From SZUA-592 sp041556555 (GTDB lineage: Bacteria; Pseudomonadota; Gammaproteobacteria; Eutrophobiales; Eutrophobiaceae), in NCBI GenBank assembly GCA_041556555.1, contig JBFFIE010000005.1, positions 21,034 through 85,033 of the forward strand: a stretch of 64,000 bases of DNA. Direction: 5' to 3'. Every line of letters begins with the position of its first letter. The stretch's first letter is position 1. Below, piece by piece: positions 18,102-26,450 of this stretch. Under the pieces are notes generated by a model. The model saw nothing but the letters and a program-made list of their open reading frames with translations. It was not told the origin of the DNA and did no database searches. A program made the translations under genes and the position numbers.

Positions 18102-20387
18102 ATGAACAAGACCCATTGCCATTCACATAAATCCCAAGCACACCATACAAAAAACACAGATGGGAAATATTACTGCCCGATGTGTACTGGTGTGGAGCAG
18201 GATAAGCCGGGTGACTGTCCAAAATGCGGGATGACACTGGAAGCGTCTGTTCCGCGAAAATCAGACTCCAAAACCCAATATACCTGTCCAATGCACCCTG
18301 AGGTTGTTCAGGATGAGCCGGGAGACTGTCCGCTGTGTGGTATGGCACTGGTGCCGATGGTTGTTTCCGGGGTCAGTGAAGATGATCTTGAACTGCGGTA
18401 TATGCTCAGGCGGTTCTGGTTAAGTGTTTTATTGGCTCTCCCGGTGCTTTTCAGTGCCATGGGATCCGAATTTTGGCCTGAACAATTTGCTGAAATAATA
18501 CAACCCCGATTAAGACAATGGCTCGAGATGGTTCTGGCCACGCCGGTTGTACTCTGGGGCGGTTGGTCATTTTTTACGAGAGGCTGGAAATCTGTCATAA
18601 CACGGCAACTGAATATGTTTACCCTGATCGGTCTTGGTATCGGCGTGGCATGGGCATACAGCGTGGTCGCTATCCTGTTGCCAGGAATATTCCCGGAAAC
18701 AGTTAAGAATCATAATGGGATTGTGCCGGTGTATTTCGAAGCTGCTGCGGTGATTACAACCCTGGTTCTTTTGGGACAGGTGCTGGAACTGAGGGCGAGA
18801 AGCAAGACCAGCGAGGCAATCAAGATGTTACTTGGATTGGCACCCAAAACGGCGCGCGTGGTTCGGGAAGGGGGAGAAGAAGAGGATATACCGATTGGCG
18901 ATGTGCAAATCGGGGACAAACTTCGTGTCAGGCCCGGTGAGAAAATACCGGTTGATGGGATTGTTATTGAGGGAAGTAGCAGTGTCGATGAATCAATGGT
19001 CACCGGTGAACCCATACCGGTCACCAAACGGATCGATGACAAACTGATCGGGGCCACAGTGAATAGTACTGGTGGACTGGTTATGGAAGCGCAACGTGTC
19101 GGTAGTGATACCCTGTTATCCCAGATTGTGCATATGGTCTCTGAAGCCCAACGGAGCCGTGCGCCCATTCAGAAGATGGTGGATATTGTCTCCTCGTATT
19201 TCGTGCCCACTGTGGTGGTCATTGCAGTAATTACCATGATTGTATGGGGCAGCATCGGGCCTGAACCTCGTCTGGCCCATGCCATCATAAATTCTGTTGC
19301 GGTGTTAATCATTGCCTGTCCCTGTGCATTAGGTCTGGCAACACCTATGTCTATCATGGTAGGTACTGGCCGTGGTGCCTTGCTTGGGGTTTTGATAAAA
19401 AATGCGGAGTCACTGGAAGTCATGGAACAAATAGACACCCTGGTCGTAGACAAGACCGGAACCCTGACTGAGGGTAAACCCAGTCTCGTGAGTGTCGTTG
19501 CTATGACTGGATATGATGAAGATACCGTATTACGGCTGGCGGCCAGTCTCGAACGAAGCAGTGAACATCCATTGGCTATGGCGATTGTCCAAGGTGCGAG
19601 AGACAGGGATATTCCACTTCTGGATGTTGCTGACTTTAACTCAATTACGGGCAAGGGTGTTTCTGGAAGAGTAGAGGGTCGCCAGGTTGCGATTGGTAAC
19701 CGGAAACTGCTTGAAGACAAGGGCGTCAATGTAGATGGATTGACCGATAAGGCCGAAGAATTACGGCGTGATGGCCAGACAGCGATGTTTGTGATTATCG
19801 ATAACAAATCAGCAGGTATCCTTGGTGTGGCTGATCCCATCAAATCCTCTACGTCTGACGCAATTAATACATTGCATGATGAAGATGTTGAAATAGTGAT
19901 GTTAACTGGTGACAGTAAAACAACCGCGCAGGCGGTCGCCGGCAAGTTGAATATCGATCAAGTCATTGCCGAGGTCCTGCCTGAGCAGAAAGTTGAAGTG
20001 ATTAAACGCTTGCAGTCAGAGGGCCGCAAGGTAGCGATGGCTGGTGATGGCATTAATGATGCACCGGCCCTGGCACAGGCCCATGTGGGTATTGCCATGG
20101 GGACAGGTACCGATGTCGCCATGGAGAGTGCCGGGGTGACCCTGGTTAAGGGAGATTTGAGAGGAATCGCAAGAGCCCGAAGACTCAGCCGAGCCACCAT
20201 GCTTAATATCCGGCAGAATCTTTTCTTCGCCTTTATATATAACTCACTTGGTGTGCCTGTGGCTGCCGGTGTCCTGTATCCTTTCTTTGGTTTGTTGTTA
20301 TCACCCATGATTGCAGCAGCGGCCATGAGTTTCAGTTCACTGTCAGTGGTAGCGAATGCCTTACGCCTGCAAAAAGTAAGTTTGTAA
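18102..20387 (+). CDS. copA: Cu(I)-exporting P1B-type ATPase, CopA family
   Basis: A 761-residue copper pump. In place of the usual ferredoxin-like metal domains it opens with a His-rich tail (HCHSHKSQAHH) and two heavy-metal-binding modules, about 22-47 (YYCPMCTGV..CPKCGMTLE) and 60-86 (YTCPMHPEVV..CPLCGMALVPM). The transmembrane copper motif CPC is at 406-408, the phosphorylated Asp is D450 in DKTGT, TGE is at 301-303 and the P1B signature HP is at 489-490. The hinge GDGINDAPAL is present. It follows the RND operon by 177 bases with its own possible promoter, and the copK gene comes next. Export of cytoplasmic Cu(I) is well supported. Confidence 0.95.
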   Translation: MNKTHCHSHKSQAHHTKNTDGKYYCPMCTGVEQDKPGDCPKCGMTLEASVPRKSDSKTQYTCPMHPEVVQDEPGDCPLCGMALVPMVVSGVSEDDLELRYMLRRFWLSVLLALPVLFSAMGSEFWPEQFAEIIQPRLRQWLEMVLATPVVLWGGWSFFTRGWKSVITRQLNMFTLIGLGIGVAWAYSVVAILLPGIFPETVKNHNGIVPVYFEAAAVITTLVLLGQVLELRARSKTSEAIKMLLGLAPKTARVVREGGEEEDIPIGDVQIGDKLRVRPGEKIPVDGIVIEGSSSVDESMVTGEPIPVTKRIDDKLIGATVNSTGGLVMEAQRVGSDTLLSQIVHMVSEAQRSRAPIQKMVDIVSSYFVPTVVVIAVITMIVWGSIGPEPRLAHAIINSVAVLIIACPCALGLATPMSIMVGTGRGALLGVLIKNAESLEVMEQIDTLVVDKTGTLTEGKPSLVSVVAMTGYDEDTVLRLAASLERSSEHPLAMAIVQGARDRDIPLLDVADFNSITGKGVSGRVEGRQVAIGNRKLLEDKGVNVDGLTDKAEELRRDGQTAMFVIIDNKSAGILGVADPIKSSTSDAINTLHDEDVEIVMLTGDSKTTAQAVAGKLNIDQVIAEVLPEQKVEVIKRLQSEGRKVAMAGDGINDAPALAQAHVGIAMGTGTDVAMESAGVTLVKGDLRGIARARRLSRATMLNIRQNLFFAFIYNSLGVPVAAGVLYPFFGLLLSPMIAAAAMSFSSLSVVANALRLQKVSL

Positions 20388-20447
20388 AAGATACAGTTTA
20401 ATTAATGTATCAAGTTATTTATTTGGGGATTTTAAATAATATGAAAG

Positions 20448-20461
20448 TTGATCTTAATCAA
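20448..20461. promoter_or_regulatory. Perfect FNR-type box upstream of copK
   Basis: TTGAT-CTTA-ATCAA, an exact match to the FNR/Anr half-sites with a four-base spacer. Its centre (20454.5) lies 41.5 bases before a start site expected about seven bases downstream of the -10 box TATAAT at 20484-20489. This is the class II activator position. Confidence 0.8.
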
Positions 20462-20483
20462 TATATAAAAGCAGGATGCTTTA

Positions 20484-20489
20484 TATAAT
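20484..20489 (+). promoter_or_regulatory. -10 box of the copK promoter
   Basis: A consensus TATAAT placed correctly with respect to the FNR box. No good -35 element is visible, as expected for an activator-dependent promoter. The predicted start near 20496 gives a leader of about 75 bases. Confidence 0.65.
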
Positions 20490-20572
20490 ATTTATATTAA
20501 ATCTAATTATCTTGTTGATGTTAGTCATCGTGGCAACTGATGTTTTTATTAACAATACAGGAGGAACATGAA

Positions 20573-20839
20573 ATGAAAAAATCAATTTTCATTTTGCTTT
20601 TAACCTCGGCACTCTATGCTGGTGCAGCTGACATGGGTAATGATCAACCATTACGTTTAAAGGACGGTTCCTATCTATTCATCAGCGAGGATAACACTAT
20701 GCGCATGGTTGATAAAGATGGTAGACCTATTCAAATGAAAGATGGTGTCGAGATGGAACTGGAAGATGGTACATTGATTATGATGAAGAATGAAAAGATC
20801 TGGCGGCATGATCATAGAAAACATAAAGGTTTGAAATAA
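20573..20839 (+). CDS. copK: CopK-family periplasmic copper-binding protein
   Basis: An 88-residue exported protein. ATG 20573 is chosen because AGGAGG at 20559-20564 stands eight bases before it and a clean signal peptide follows (KKSIFILLLTSALYAGAA). The mature part follows the CopK pattern I remember from Cupriavidus: a repeated beta-strand layout with LKDGSYLFISEDNTMRMVDK, a Met-rich core (MKDGVEMELEDGTLIMMKN) and a short basic/His tail (WRHDHRKHK). CopK binds Cu(I) through methionines and helps Cu(II) binding. Position after copA and the FNR-type promoter support a periplasmic copper role under low oxygen. The family is best known from betaproteobacterial metal-resistance plasmids. Confidence 0.82.
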   Translation: MKKSIFILLLTSALYAGAADMGNDQPLRLKDGSYLFISEDNTMRMVDKDGRPIQMKDGVEMELEDGTLIMMKNEKIWRHDHRKHKGLK

Positions 20840-20867
20840 TAACTATTGATGTGATTTCCAATTTCAG

Positions 20868-20898
20868 GATTGCAGTACTGCAGAATGGTACTGCAATC
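20868..20898 (+). terminator. Terminator-like hairpin after copK
   Basis: A perfect 11-base-pair inverted repeat GATTGCAGTAC / GTACTGCAATC with a nine-base loop, followed by a T-rich run (ttcatttatttc). It probably ends the copK message. Confidence 0.65.
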
Positions 20899-20954
20899 TT
20901 CATTTATTTCGTTGGTATTCTGATTAATATTACAAAATGTTTAATTAATTTTAA

Positions 20955-21143
20955 TGGGTTATTGTAAATGCTGGTGATAAATATGAACAACAATCTCTTC
21001 CAAGAATAATGACGTTTCCAATATTTGTGTATTTCTACATAAGACTTGCAAGAAAGGAAGAGGAAGAAGCACTCCAAGGACTTGGAGAAAAATATAGAAA
21101 TTATATGAAAACAACACCGGCGTTTATTGCATCATTAACGTAA
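20955..21143 (+). pseudogene. C-terminal remnant of an isoprenylcysteine methyltransferase-like membrane protein
   Basis: An open frame bounded upstream by a stop and lacking a plausible start for a whole protein. Its translation (LPRIMTFPIFVYFYIRLARK, then EEEEALQGLGEKYRNYM and TPAFIASLT) matches the conserved C-terminal end of the ICMT/PEMT-type membrane methyltransferases, which normally have about 150-220 residues and several membrane helices. The N-terminal part is missing from the sequence just before. I read it as the leftover of a deleted gene between copK and the permease. The alternative, a real 40-residue peptide from an internal ATG, is unlikely. Confidence 0.6.
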
Positions 21144-21221
21144 CAGTTTCAGTGATAATAAGATTGATTCATTGTAGAAATATACTTTGGATAAGAAACC
21201 AGGGAACCAGGGATTTTCTTT

Positions 21222-22556
21222 ATGACAGACCCACACACAAATTCAAGGGATAAAGACAGAAAAACCATATATAAAACAAATAGCCTTTCACTCACTGGCG
21301 CTGTATCAATGGGTACCGGTGTCATGATCGGGGCAGGTATCTTTGCCCTGACCGGGCAAATTGCAGAATTGGCGGGCAGCGCATTCCCTCTGGTCTTTCT
21401 AGCAGCGGCTATTGTCACCGCATTCAGTGCCTATTCTTATGTAAAAATGTCAAATGCATATCCTTCTGCAGGTGGAATTGCAATGTTCCTGGAGAAGGCT
21501 TATGGCAAGAGCACTGTGACAGCTTCTTGTGGCTTGTTGATGTATTTTTCGATGGTTATTAATGAAAGCCTGGTTGCCAGGACTTTTGGTACCTATTCGT
21601 TGCAGTTGTTTGATATTGAACAAACCAGTTGGCTTGTTCCACTTCTTGGTGTTTGTCTTCTTATATTTGCTTTTATTGTAAATATTTCAGGTAATCGATT
21701 CATAGGCACTTTTTCCCTGATAATGGCATTGGTCAAAATCGGGGGTATCTCCATTTTTGCCATTGTTGGTTTATGGCTTTCCGGTTTGTCGTTTGAAAGT
21801 ATTTCAACAGATCCTTCAAGTACTGGAGCTTCAGGATTTCTCGCAGCAATGGCATTGGCAATTTTGTCTTATAAGGGGTTCACAACAATTACCAACAGCG
21901 GTTCTGAAATCAGGGATCCCCATCGTAATGTTGGCCGGGCAATTATTATCTCAATTGCAATCTGCGTTGTTATCTATTTTTTGGTAGCACTGGCTGTTGC
22001 AGGGAATCTTGAGCTGTCAGAGATTATCAAAGCGAGGGATTTTGCTCTGGCAGAAGCATCACGGCCCGCACTGGGTAATTATGGTTTATGGTTTACGGTT
22101 GTGTTGGCAATTATTGCTACCGTTTCCGGAATAATTGCCAGCACCTTCGCTGTATCACGAATGCTTGCCATGCTGACGGATATGAAACTTGTTCCGCACA
22201 GTCATTTTGGCATGCCAGGAAGTATTCAAAAACACACGCTTGTTTATACTGTTGTGCTTGCCATCGTCTTAACGGCATTTTTTGATCTCAGCCGCATCGC
22301 TTCCCTGGGGGCAATTTTTTATATCATCATGGACATTGCAGTACATTGGGGAGTTCTTAATCACTTAAAAAAAGAGCTTCATGCCAATGTGATCATCTTA
22401 TTAACAGCAATTATATTTGACATTATTGTTCTGGCCGCTTTTCTATGGATAAAAGCATCTACAGATATATTTATTGTTTATGCATCGCTACTGGCTATAA
22501 TTTTTATTTTCCTGGGAGAAAAGGTTTTTCTTTGGTTCAGGCCGGGAACCGGTTAG
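21222..22556 (+). CDS. APC-family amino acid permease
   Basis: A 444-residue inner-membrane transporter with about twelve helices. The first helix carries the family's GTGVMIGAGIFALTGQ substrate loop, and a second conserved block is SYKGFTTITNSGSEIRDPHRNVGRAI. The N-terminus is a short polar tail. It is the first of a run of plus-strand genes, but 41 bases separate it from the nuclease gene and I see no overlap, so co-transcription is only possible. The substrate amino acid or amine is not predictable. Confidence 0.88.
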   Translation: MTDPHTNSRDKDRKTIYKTNSLSLTGAVSMGTGVMIGAGIFALTGQIAELAGSAFPLVFLAAAIVTAFSAYSYVKMSNAYPSAGGIAMFLEKAYGKSTVTASCGLLMYFSMVINESLVARTFGTYSLQLFDIEQTSWLVPLLGVCLLIFAFIVNISGNRFIGTFSLIMALVKIGGISIFAIVGLWLSGLSFESISTDPSSTGASGFLAAMALAILSYKGFTTITNSGSEIRDPHRNVGRAIIISIAICVVIYFLVALAVAGNLELSEIIKARDFALAEASRPALGNYGLWFTVVLAIIATVSGIIASTFAVSRMLAMLTDMKLVPHSHFGMPGSIQKHTLVYTVVLAIVLTAFFDLSRIASLGAIFYIIMDIAVHWGVLNHLKKELHANVIILLTAIIFDIIVLAAFLWIKASTDIFIVYASLLAIIFIFLGEKVFLWFRPGTG

Positions 22557-22597
22557 AGTAAGCTTTTTGTAGTCACCATGTTTATAGATTTCCTCAT

Positions 22598-23956
22598 ATG
22601 AAAATTAGATTTCTTGGCGCCGCAGAGACTGTAACCGGTTCAAGGTTTCTGGTTGAAACCGAAGAGAAACGAATCCTGATCGATTGTGGTCTGTTTCAGG
22701 GCTTGAAAAAATTACGTCTGCGAAACTGGGCGCAATTCCCGGTCGATCCCTCCTCGATCGATGCCGTGGTACTCACACATGCACATATTGATCATAGCGG
22801 CTACCTGCCCGCACTTGTCAAGCAGGGTTTTGCAGGAAAAATCTATTGCACTCCGGCTACGGATGCCCTCTGCAGGATCTTATTACCTGATTCCGGCTAT
22901 CTCCAGGAAGAGGAAGCAAATAACGCAAACAAGTATGGTTACAGCAAACATAAACCGGCATTGCCACTTTATACACGGGATGATGCAGAAAATTGCCTTG
23001 AGTATTTTGAGACTGTTTCCAGTGAAAAGGAATTTCATCCGGCCAGGGGATTCAGTATTAAATTTAGGCCTGTCGGTCATATACTCGGGGCAGCCAGCGT
23101 GTACCTGACATTTAATGATAAAATAGTTCTGTTTACCGGTGATATCGGCAGGCCAAAAGACCCGGTAATGAAGCCGCCTGCAGACATTGAAGAAACTGAT
23201 TATCTTGTTGTTGAATCAACCTATGGAGACAGGAAGCATCCCCGAACCAGCCCAAAAAAAGAATTGGAGAGGGCAGTAAACTATGCCATTAAAAGGGGAG
23301 GGGTCGTACTTATTCCCAGTTTTGCCGTAGGACGTGCCCAGACCATAATGCATTTGATTAGTGAACTCACTGAAGAGGGAAAGCTGCCCAATATCCCGGT
23401 TTTTCTGGACAGCCCGATGGCGATTGATGCCACCGAAACTTTTTGTTATTTCAGGGATCAGCATCGCCTTTCAGAAGAACAATGTCGCTTGATGTGTGAC
23501 AGGATAACCTATACTCGAAGTGTCGAGGAATCTAAAGCTATTGCAACTCAACTTGCGCCCAAGATTATTATTTCAGCAAGTGGAATGCTGACCGGCGGGA
23601 GAGTGGTTCATCATTTGAAACACTATCTGGGAAGGAGAGAAAATGTGGTTGTGTTTGCCGGTTACCAGGCAGCCGGCACCCGTGGTGCAGCCATGCAGGC
23701 AGGTGCAGAGAGCGTGAAGATTCATGGCGAATATTATCCTGTCAGGGCAAAACTGGTAACAATTGATGCCTTATCAGCACACGCTGATTATTCAGAAATA
23801 ATTAATTGGTTATCTCATCTTAAACATCCACCCAAAAAAACATTTATTGTTCACGGTGAGGCCCATAGCCAGGATGCGTTTCGGCGGCACATTAAGGATT
23901 CACTGGGATGGCAGGCAACGATACCTGAACAGGGTGATAGCGTTAAGCTGGACTAG
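22598..23956 (+). CDS. Metallo-beta-lactamase / beta-CASP RNA nuclease
   Basis: A 452-residue cytoplasmic zinc nuclease of the CPSF/RNase J superfamily. The zinc motif HAHIDH is at 61-66, a further ligand region is GHILGAAS and the phosphate-binding GDIGRPKDP follows. The beta-CASP domain shows SFAVGRAQ and ISASGMLTGGRVVHHL, and the C-terminal RMMBL motif shows DALSAHADYSE and VHGE. Such proteins process or degrade RNA. The next two genes are a nucleoside-monophosphate phosphorylase and a PRPP-synthetase homologue, 12 bases and then a four-base overlap away, so the three likely form a unit that turns RNA into reusable ribose phosphates. That link is inference from order. Confidence 0.9.
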   Translation: MKIRFLGAAETVTGSRFLVETEEKRILIDCGLFQGLKKLRLRNWAQFPVDPSSIDAVVLTHAHIDHSGYLPALVKQGFAGKIYCTPATDALCRILLPDSGYLQEEEANNANKYGYSKHKPALPLYTRDDAENCLEYFETVSSEKEFHPARGFSIKFRPVGHILGAASVYLTFNDKIVLFTGDIGRPKDPVMKPPADIEETDYLVVESTYGDRKHPRTSPKKELERAVNYAIKRGGVVLIPSFAVGRAQTIMHLISELTEEGKLPNIPVFLDSPMAIDATETFCYFRDQHRLSEEQCRLMCDRITYTRSVEESKAIATQLAPKIIISASGMLTGGRVVHHLKHYLGRRENVVVFAGYQAAGTRGAAMQAGAESVKIHGEYYPVRAKLVTIDALSAHADYSEIINWLSHLKHPPKKTFIVHGEAHSQDAFRRHIKDSLGWQATIPEQGDSVKLD

Positions 23957-23968
23957 ACAGCACGAAAA

Positions 23969-25495
23969 ATGAGTACACAAGCCACAGAAATCTCCAAAAA
24001 TACCCTGCGGGTCAGGCGTCTGGGCATTGATACATACAGTAAGCCAGTGATCTATATGCGTCATGATTGTCACATCTGTAAATCCGAGGGCTTTGAGGCA
24101 TTGTCCAGGGTCTCGGTCTCTACGGATAAAGAAACCATTATCGCCTCACTGAATATTGTTAATAACGAGCTATTAAATCCGGGTGAAATAGGATTATCAG
24201 ATGCCGCATGGAGAATGTTGGCTCCTGATGATAACCAGGCTGTTTACCTTTCACACCCGGATCCGGTTACATCACACAGTCACGTACGCGCAAAAGTCTA
24301 TGGCCACTCTTTATCTGATCATCAGCTAACGCAGATTATGCAGGATATAGTCAAAGGTCATTATGATGATATCTATCTTTCGGCATTTATAACCGCCTGT
24401 GCGGGCAGTAGGCTGAACTTTGATGAAATTGTTTCGTTGACAAAATCCATGATAAATGTGGGCAGGCAACTTTCCTGGGGCAACGAGATCGTTGTTGATA
24501 AGCATTGTATTGGTGGTTTACCCGGTAACAGGACTACCATGATCATAGTTCCCATCGTGACATCGTTCGGACTTGTCATGCCAAAGACCTCGTCCCGTGC
24601 CATTACCTCTCCCGCAGGAACAGCAGACGCAATGGAGATGCTCGCACCGGTCAATCTCTCGGTTGAGGAATTGCGTAATGTTATTGAAAAAGAAGGAGGG
24701 TGTATTATCTGGGGAGGATCGGTTTATCTGAGTCCTGCTGACGATATTTTAATTACAGTAGAGAGACAACTTGATATTGACAGCGAGGGACAGTTAATAG
24801 CATCGGTACTCTCGAAAAAGGTGGCTGCCGGCTCAACTCATGTCCTTATTGATATTCCGGTAGGCCCAACGGCCAAGGTACGTTCATTAAACCTGGCCAA
24901 TGAACTGTCCAATTTGATGATAACCGTTGGTGAAGAAATCGGGTTGAATGTTCGTACAAAGATTACGGACGGTAGTCAACCGGTCGGGCGTGGTATTGGC
25001 CCGGCGTTGGAAGCCCATGATGTCCTGGCAGTGTTACGTAATGATCCAGGCGCACCAGAAGATTTGAGGGAGAGAAGCCTTGAACTTGCCGGTGATATCC
25101 TTGAGATATCCGGGAAAGTGCCGGAGGGGAAGGGATATACTGAGGCAATGAAAGTGCTGGACTCAGGCGCCGCCCTGGAAAAATTCCGTTCCATCTGTGA
25201 AGCCCAGGGCGAGATTCGGGAACCGGGCAAGGCGAAATATTCCCGTGACGTTTGTGCGAAAGAAGCGGGTATTGTTAGTGATATTGATAACCGCAGACTT
25301 TCCTTGACGGCAAAACTTGCCGGCGCGCCTATTGCATCTACCGCTGGTATTTACCTCCATGTAAAATTGGGTTCAGTTGTTTCCAGTGACCAACCGCTAT
25401 ATACCATTTATGCAGAAGCACCGGGTGAACTTGATTACGCACTAGATTACATTTCTGCGCAGGAAGATATAATCACAATCAACCCGGACGGATGA
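23969..25495 (+). CDS. AMP phosphorylase-like / thymidine phosphorylase family enzyme
   Basis: A 508-residue enzyme of the nucleoside phosphorylase II family, with an N-terminal extension of about 90 residues before the catalytic part, as in archaeal AMP phosphorylase. The phosphate/nucleotide block reads KHCIGGLPGNRTTM, close to the KHSIGGxPGN of AMP phosphorylases and unlike the KHSTGGVGD of ordinary thymidine phosphorylase. Other blocks are SSRAITSPAGTADAME and ITDGSQPVGRGIGPALEA. AMP phosphorylase splits AMP with phosphate into adenine and ribose 1,5-bisphosphate. The gene overlaps the PRPP-synthetase-like gene. A thymidine phosphorylase activity remains possible. Confidence 0.85.
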   Translation: MSTQATEISKNTLRVRRLGIDTYSKPVIYMRHDCHICKSEGFEALSRVSVSTDKETIIASLNIVNNELLNPGEIGLSDAAWRMLAPDDNQAVYLSHPDPVTSHSHVRAKVYGHSLSDHQLTQIMQDIVKGHYDDIYLSAFITACAGSRLNFDEIVSLTKSMINVGRQLSWGNEIVVDKHCIGGLPGNRTTMIIVPIVTSFGLVMPKTSSRAITSPAGTADAMEMLAPVNLSVEELRNVIEKEGGCIIWGGSVYLSPADDILITVERQLDIDSEGQLIASVLSKKVAAGSTHVLIDIPVGPTAKVRSLNLANELSNLMITVGEEIGLNVRTKITDGSQPVGRGIGPALEAHDVLAVLRNDPGAPEDLRERSLELAGDILEISGKVPEGKGYTEAMKVLDSGAALEKFRSICEAQGEIREPGKAKYSRDVCAKEAGIVSDIDNRRLSLTAKLAGAPIASTAGIYLHVKLGSVVSSDQPLYTIYAEAPGELDYALDYISAQEDIITINPDG

Positions 25496-26391
25496 TAATG
25501 CAAATGGATGCTACTGTTATTTCATTTGCAGATAACAAATCACTTGCCGGCCATATTGCAAACCAGTTAAACGCGGTTTATACAATTGCAATAGTCCATG
25601 AATTTCCTGACGGTGAATCCTGTGTACGGATAGATCCTTCAAAGATCTGTGACACGGTTTTTGTAATAAATTCGCTCTATCATCCTGACCGGCTGGTTTT
25701 GCCGTTGCTTTTCCTTGCAGAAACCTTGCGTGATTATGGCGGCAAGGAGATTACACTGGTTGCTCCTTATCTTGCCTATATGCGTCAGGACAAGCGTTTC
25801 AATGAAGGGGAGGGAATCAGCGCACATTATTTTGCCCGATTGATTTCAGAATATTTTGATGGATTGGTTACTGTTGATCCTCACCTGCATCGGATCAAGT
25901 CTCTCGATGAAATTTATACCATCCCTTCGCATGCAATACACGCTGCACCTGTAGTGGCTGACTGGATTCACAATAATATAAAACAGCCCTTGTTAATTGG
26001 CCCTGACAGTGAAAGCGAACAATGGGTAAAGGATCTGGCACAAAGGGCACAATCACCTTATGTCGTTCTGGAAAAAATCCGGTATGGTGACAATAAAGTT
26101 GAGGTCAGTGTTCCGCAAGTTCAGAAATGGTTAAAACATACCCCTGTGTTATTTGACGATATTATTTCTACCGGCAGGACTATGATTGAAACGATCAAGC
26201 ATTTGAAACAGCCTGACTTGGCAGCACCGGTTTGCATTGGTGTGCATGGTATTTTTTCAGGCAATGCTTACCAGGAGTTGGTTGCTGCTGGTGCCAGTAA
26301 AGTAGTTACCGCAAATACCATTGAGCATCACTCAAACGAGATTAATATTGCTATACCGATCGTCCAGGCAATTAATCAGCTAAAATTTTAG
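25492..26391 (+). CDS. Ribose-phosphate pyrophosphokinase family protein
   Basis: A 299-residue homologue of PRPP synthetase. The PRPP-binding loop is visible as VLFDDIISTGRTM, and the Mg/ribose region as VDPHLHRIKSL. It is more divergent than the housekeeping Prs, which is normally about 315 residues with the loop VDDMIDTAGT. Start codons at 25492, 25498 and 25504 are all in frame; the first gives an ATGA overlap with the phosphorylase stop and is kept. Beside an AMP-phosphorylase-like gene it may act on ribose phosphates from nucleotide breakdown. Whether it uses ribose 5-phosphate or ribose 1,5-bisphosphate is unknown. Confidence 0.85.
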   Translation: MIMQMDATVISFADNKSLAGHIANQLNAVYTIAIVHEFPDGESCVRIDPSKICDTVFVINSLYHPDRLVLPLLFLAETLRDYGGKEITLVAPYLAYMRQDKRFNEGEGISAHYFARLISEYFDGLVTVDPHLHRIKSLDEIYTIPSHAIHAAPVVADWIHNNIKQPLLIGPDSESEQWVKDLAQRAQSPYVVLEKIRYGDNKVEVSVPQVQKWLKHTPVLFDDIISTGRTMIETIKHLKQPDLAAPVCIGVHGIFSGNAYQELVAAGASKVVTANTIEHHSNEINIAIPIVQAINQLKF

Positions 26392-26450
26392 TGAATTCAA
26401 TGAATAATTATTTTCAGGAATGATCATGATTTGAATATATATCATGGCTT

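Noticed and set aside
19169..19945. Open frame of 258 codons on the minus strand opposite copA
   Set aside because: Shadow of copA. Its composition (Ser, Thr, Ile, Pro) is what the reverse frame of a Gly/Val/Asp-rich ATPase gives.
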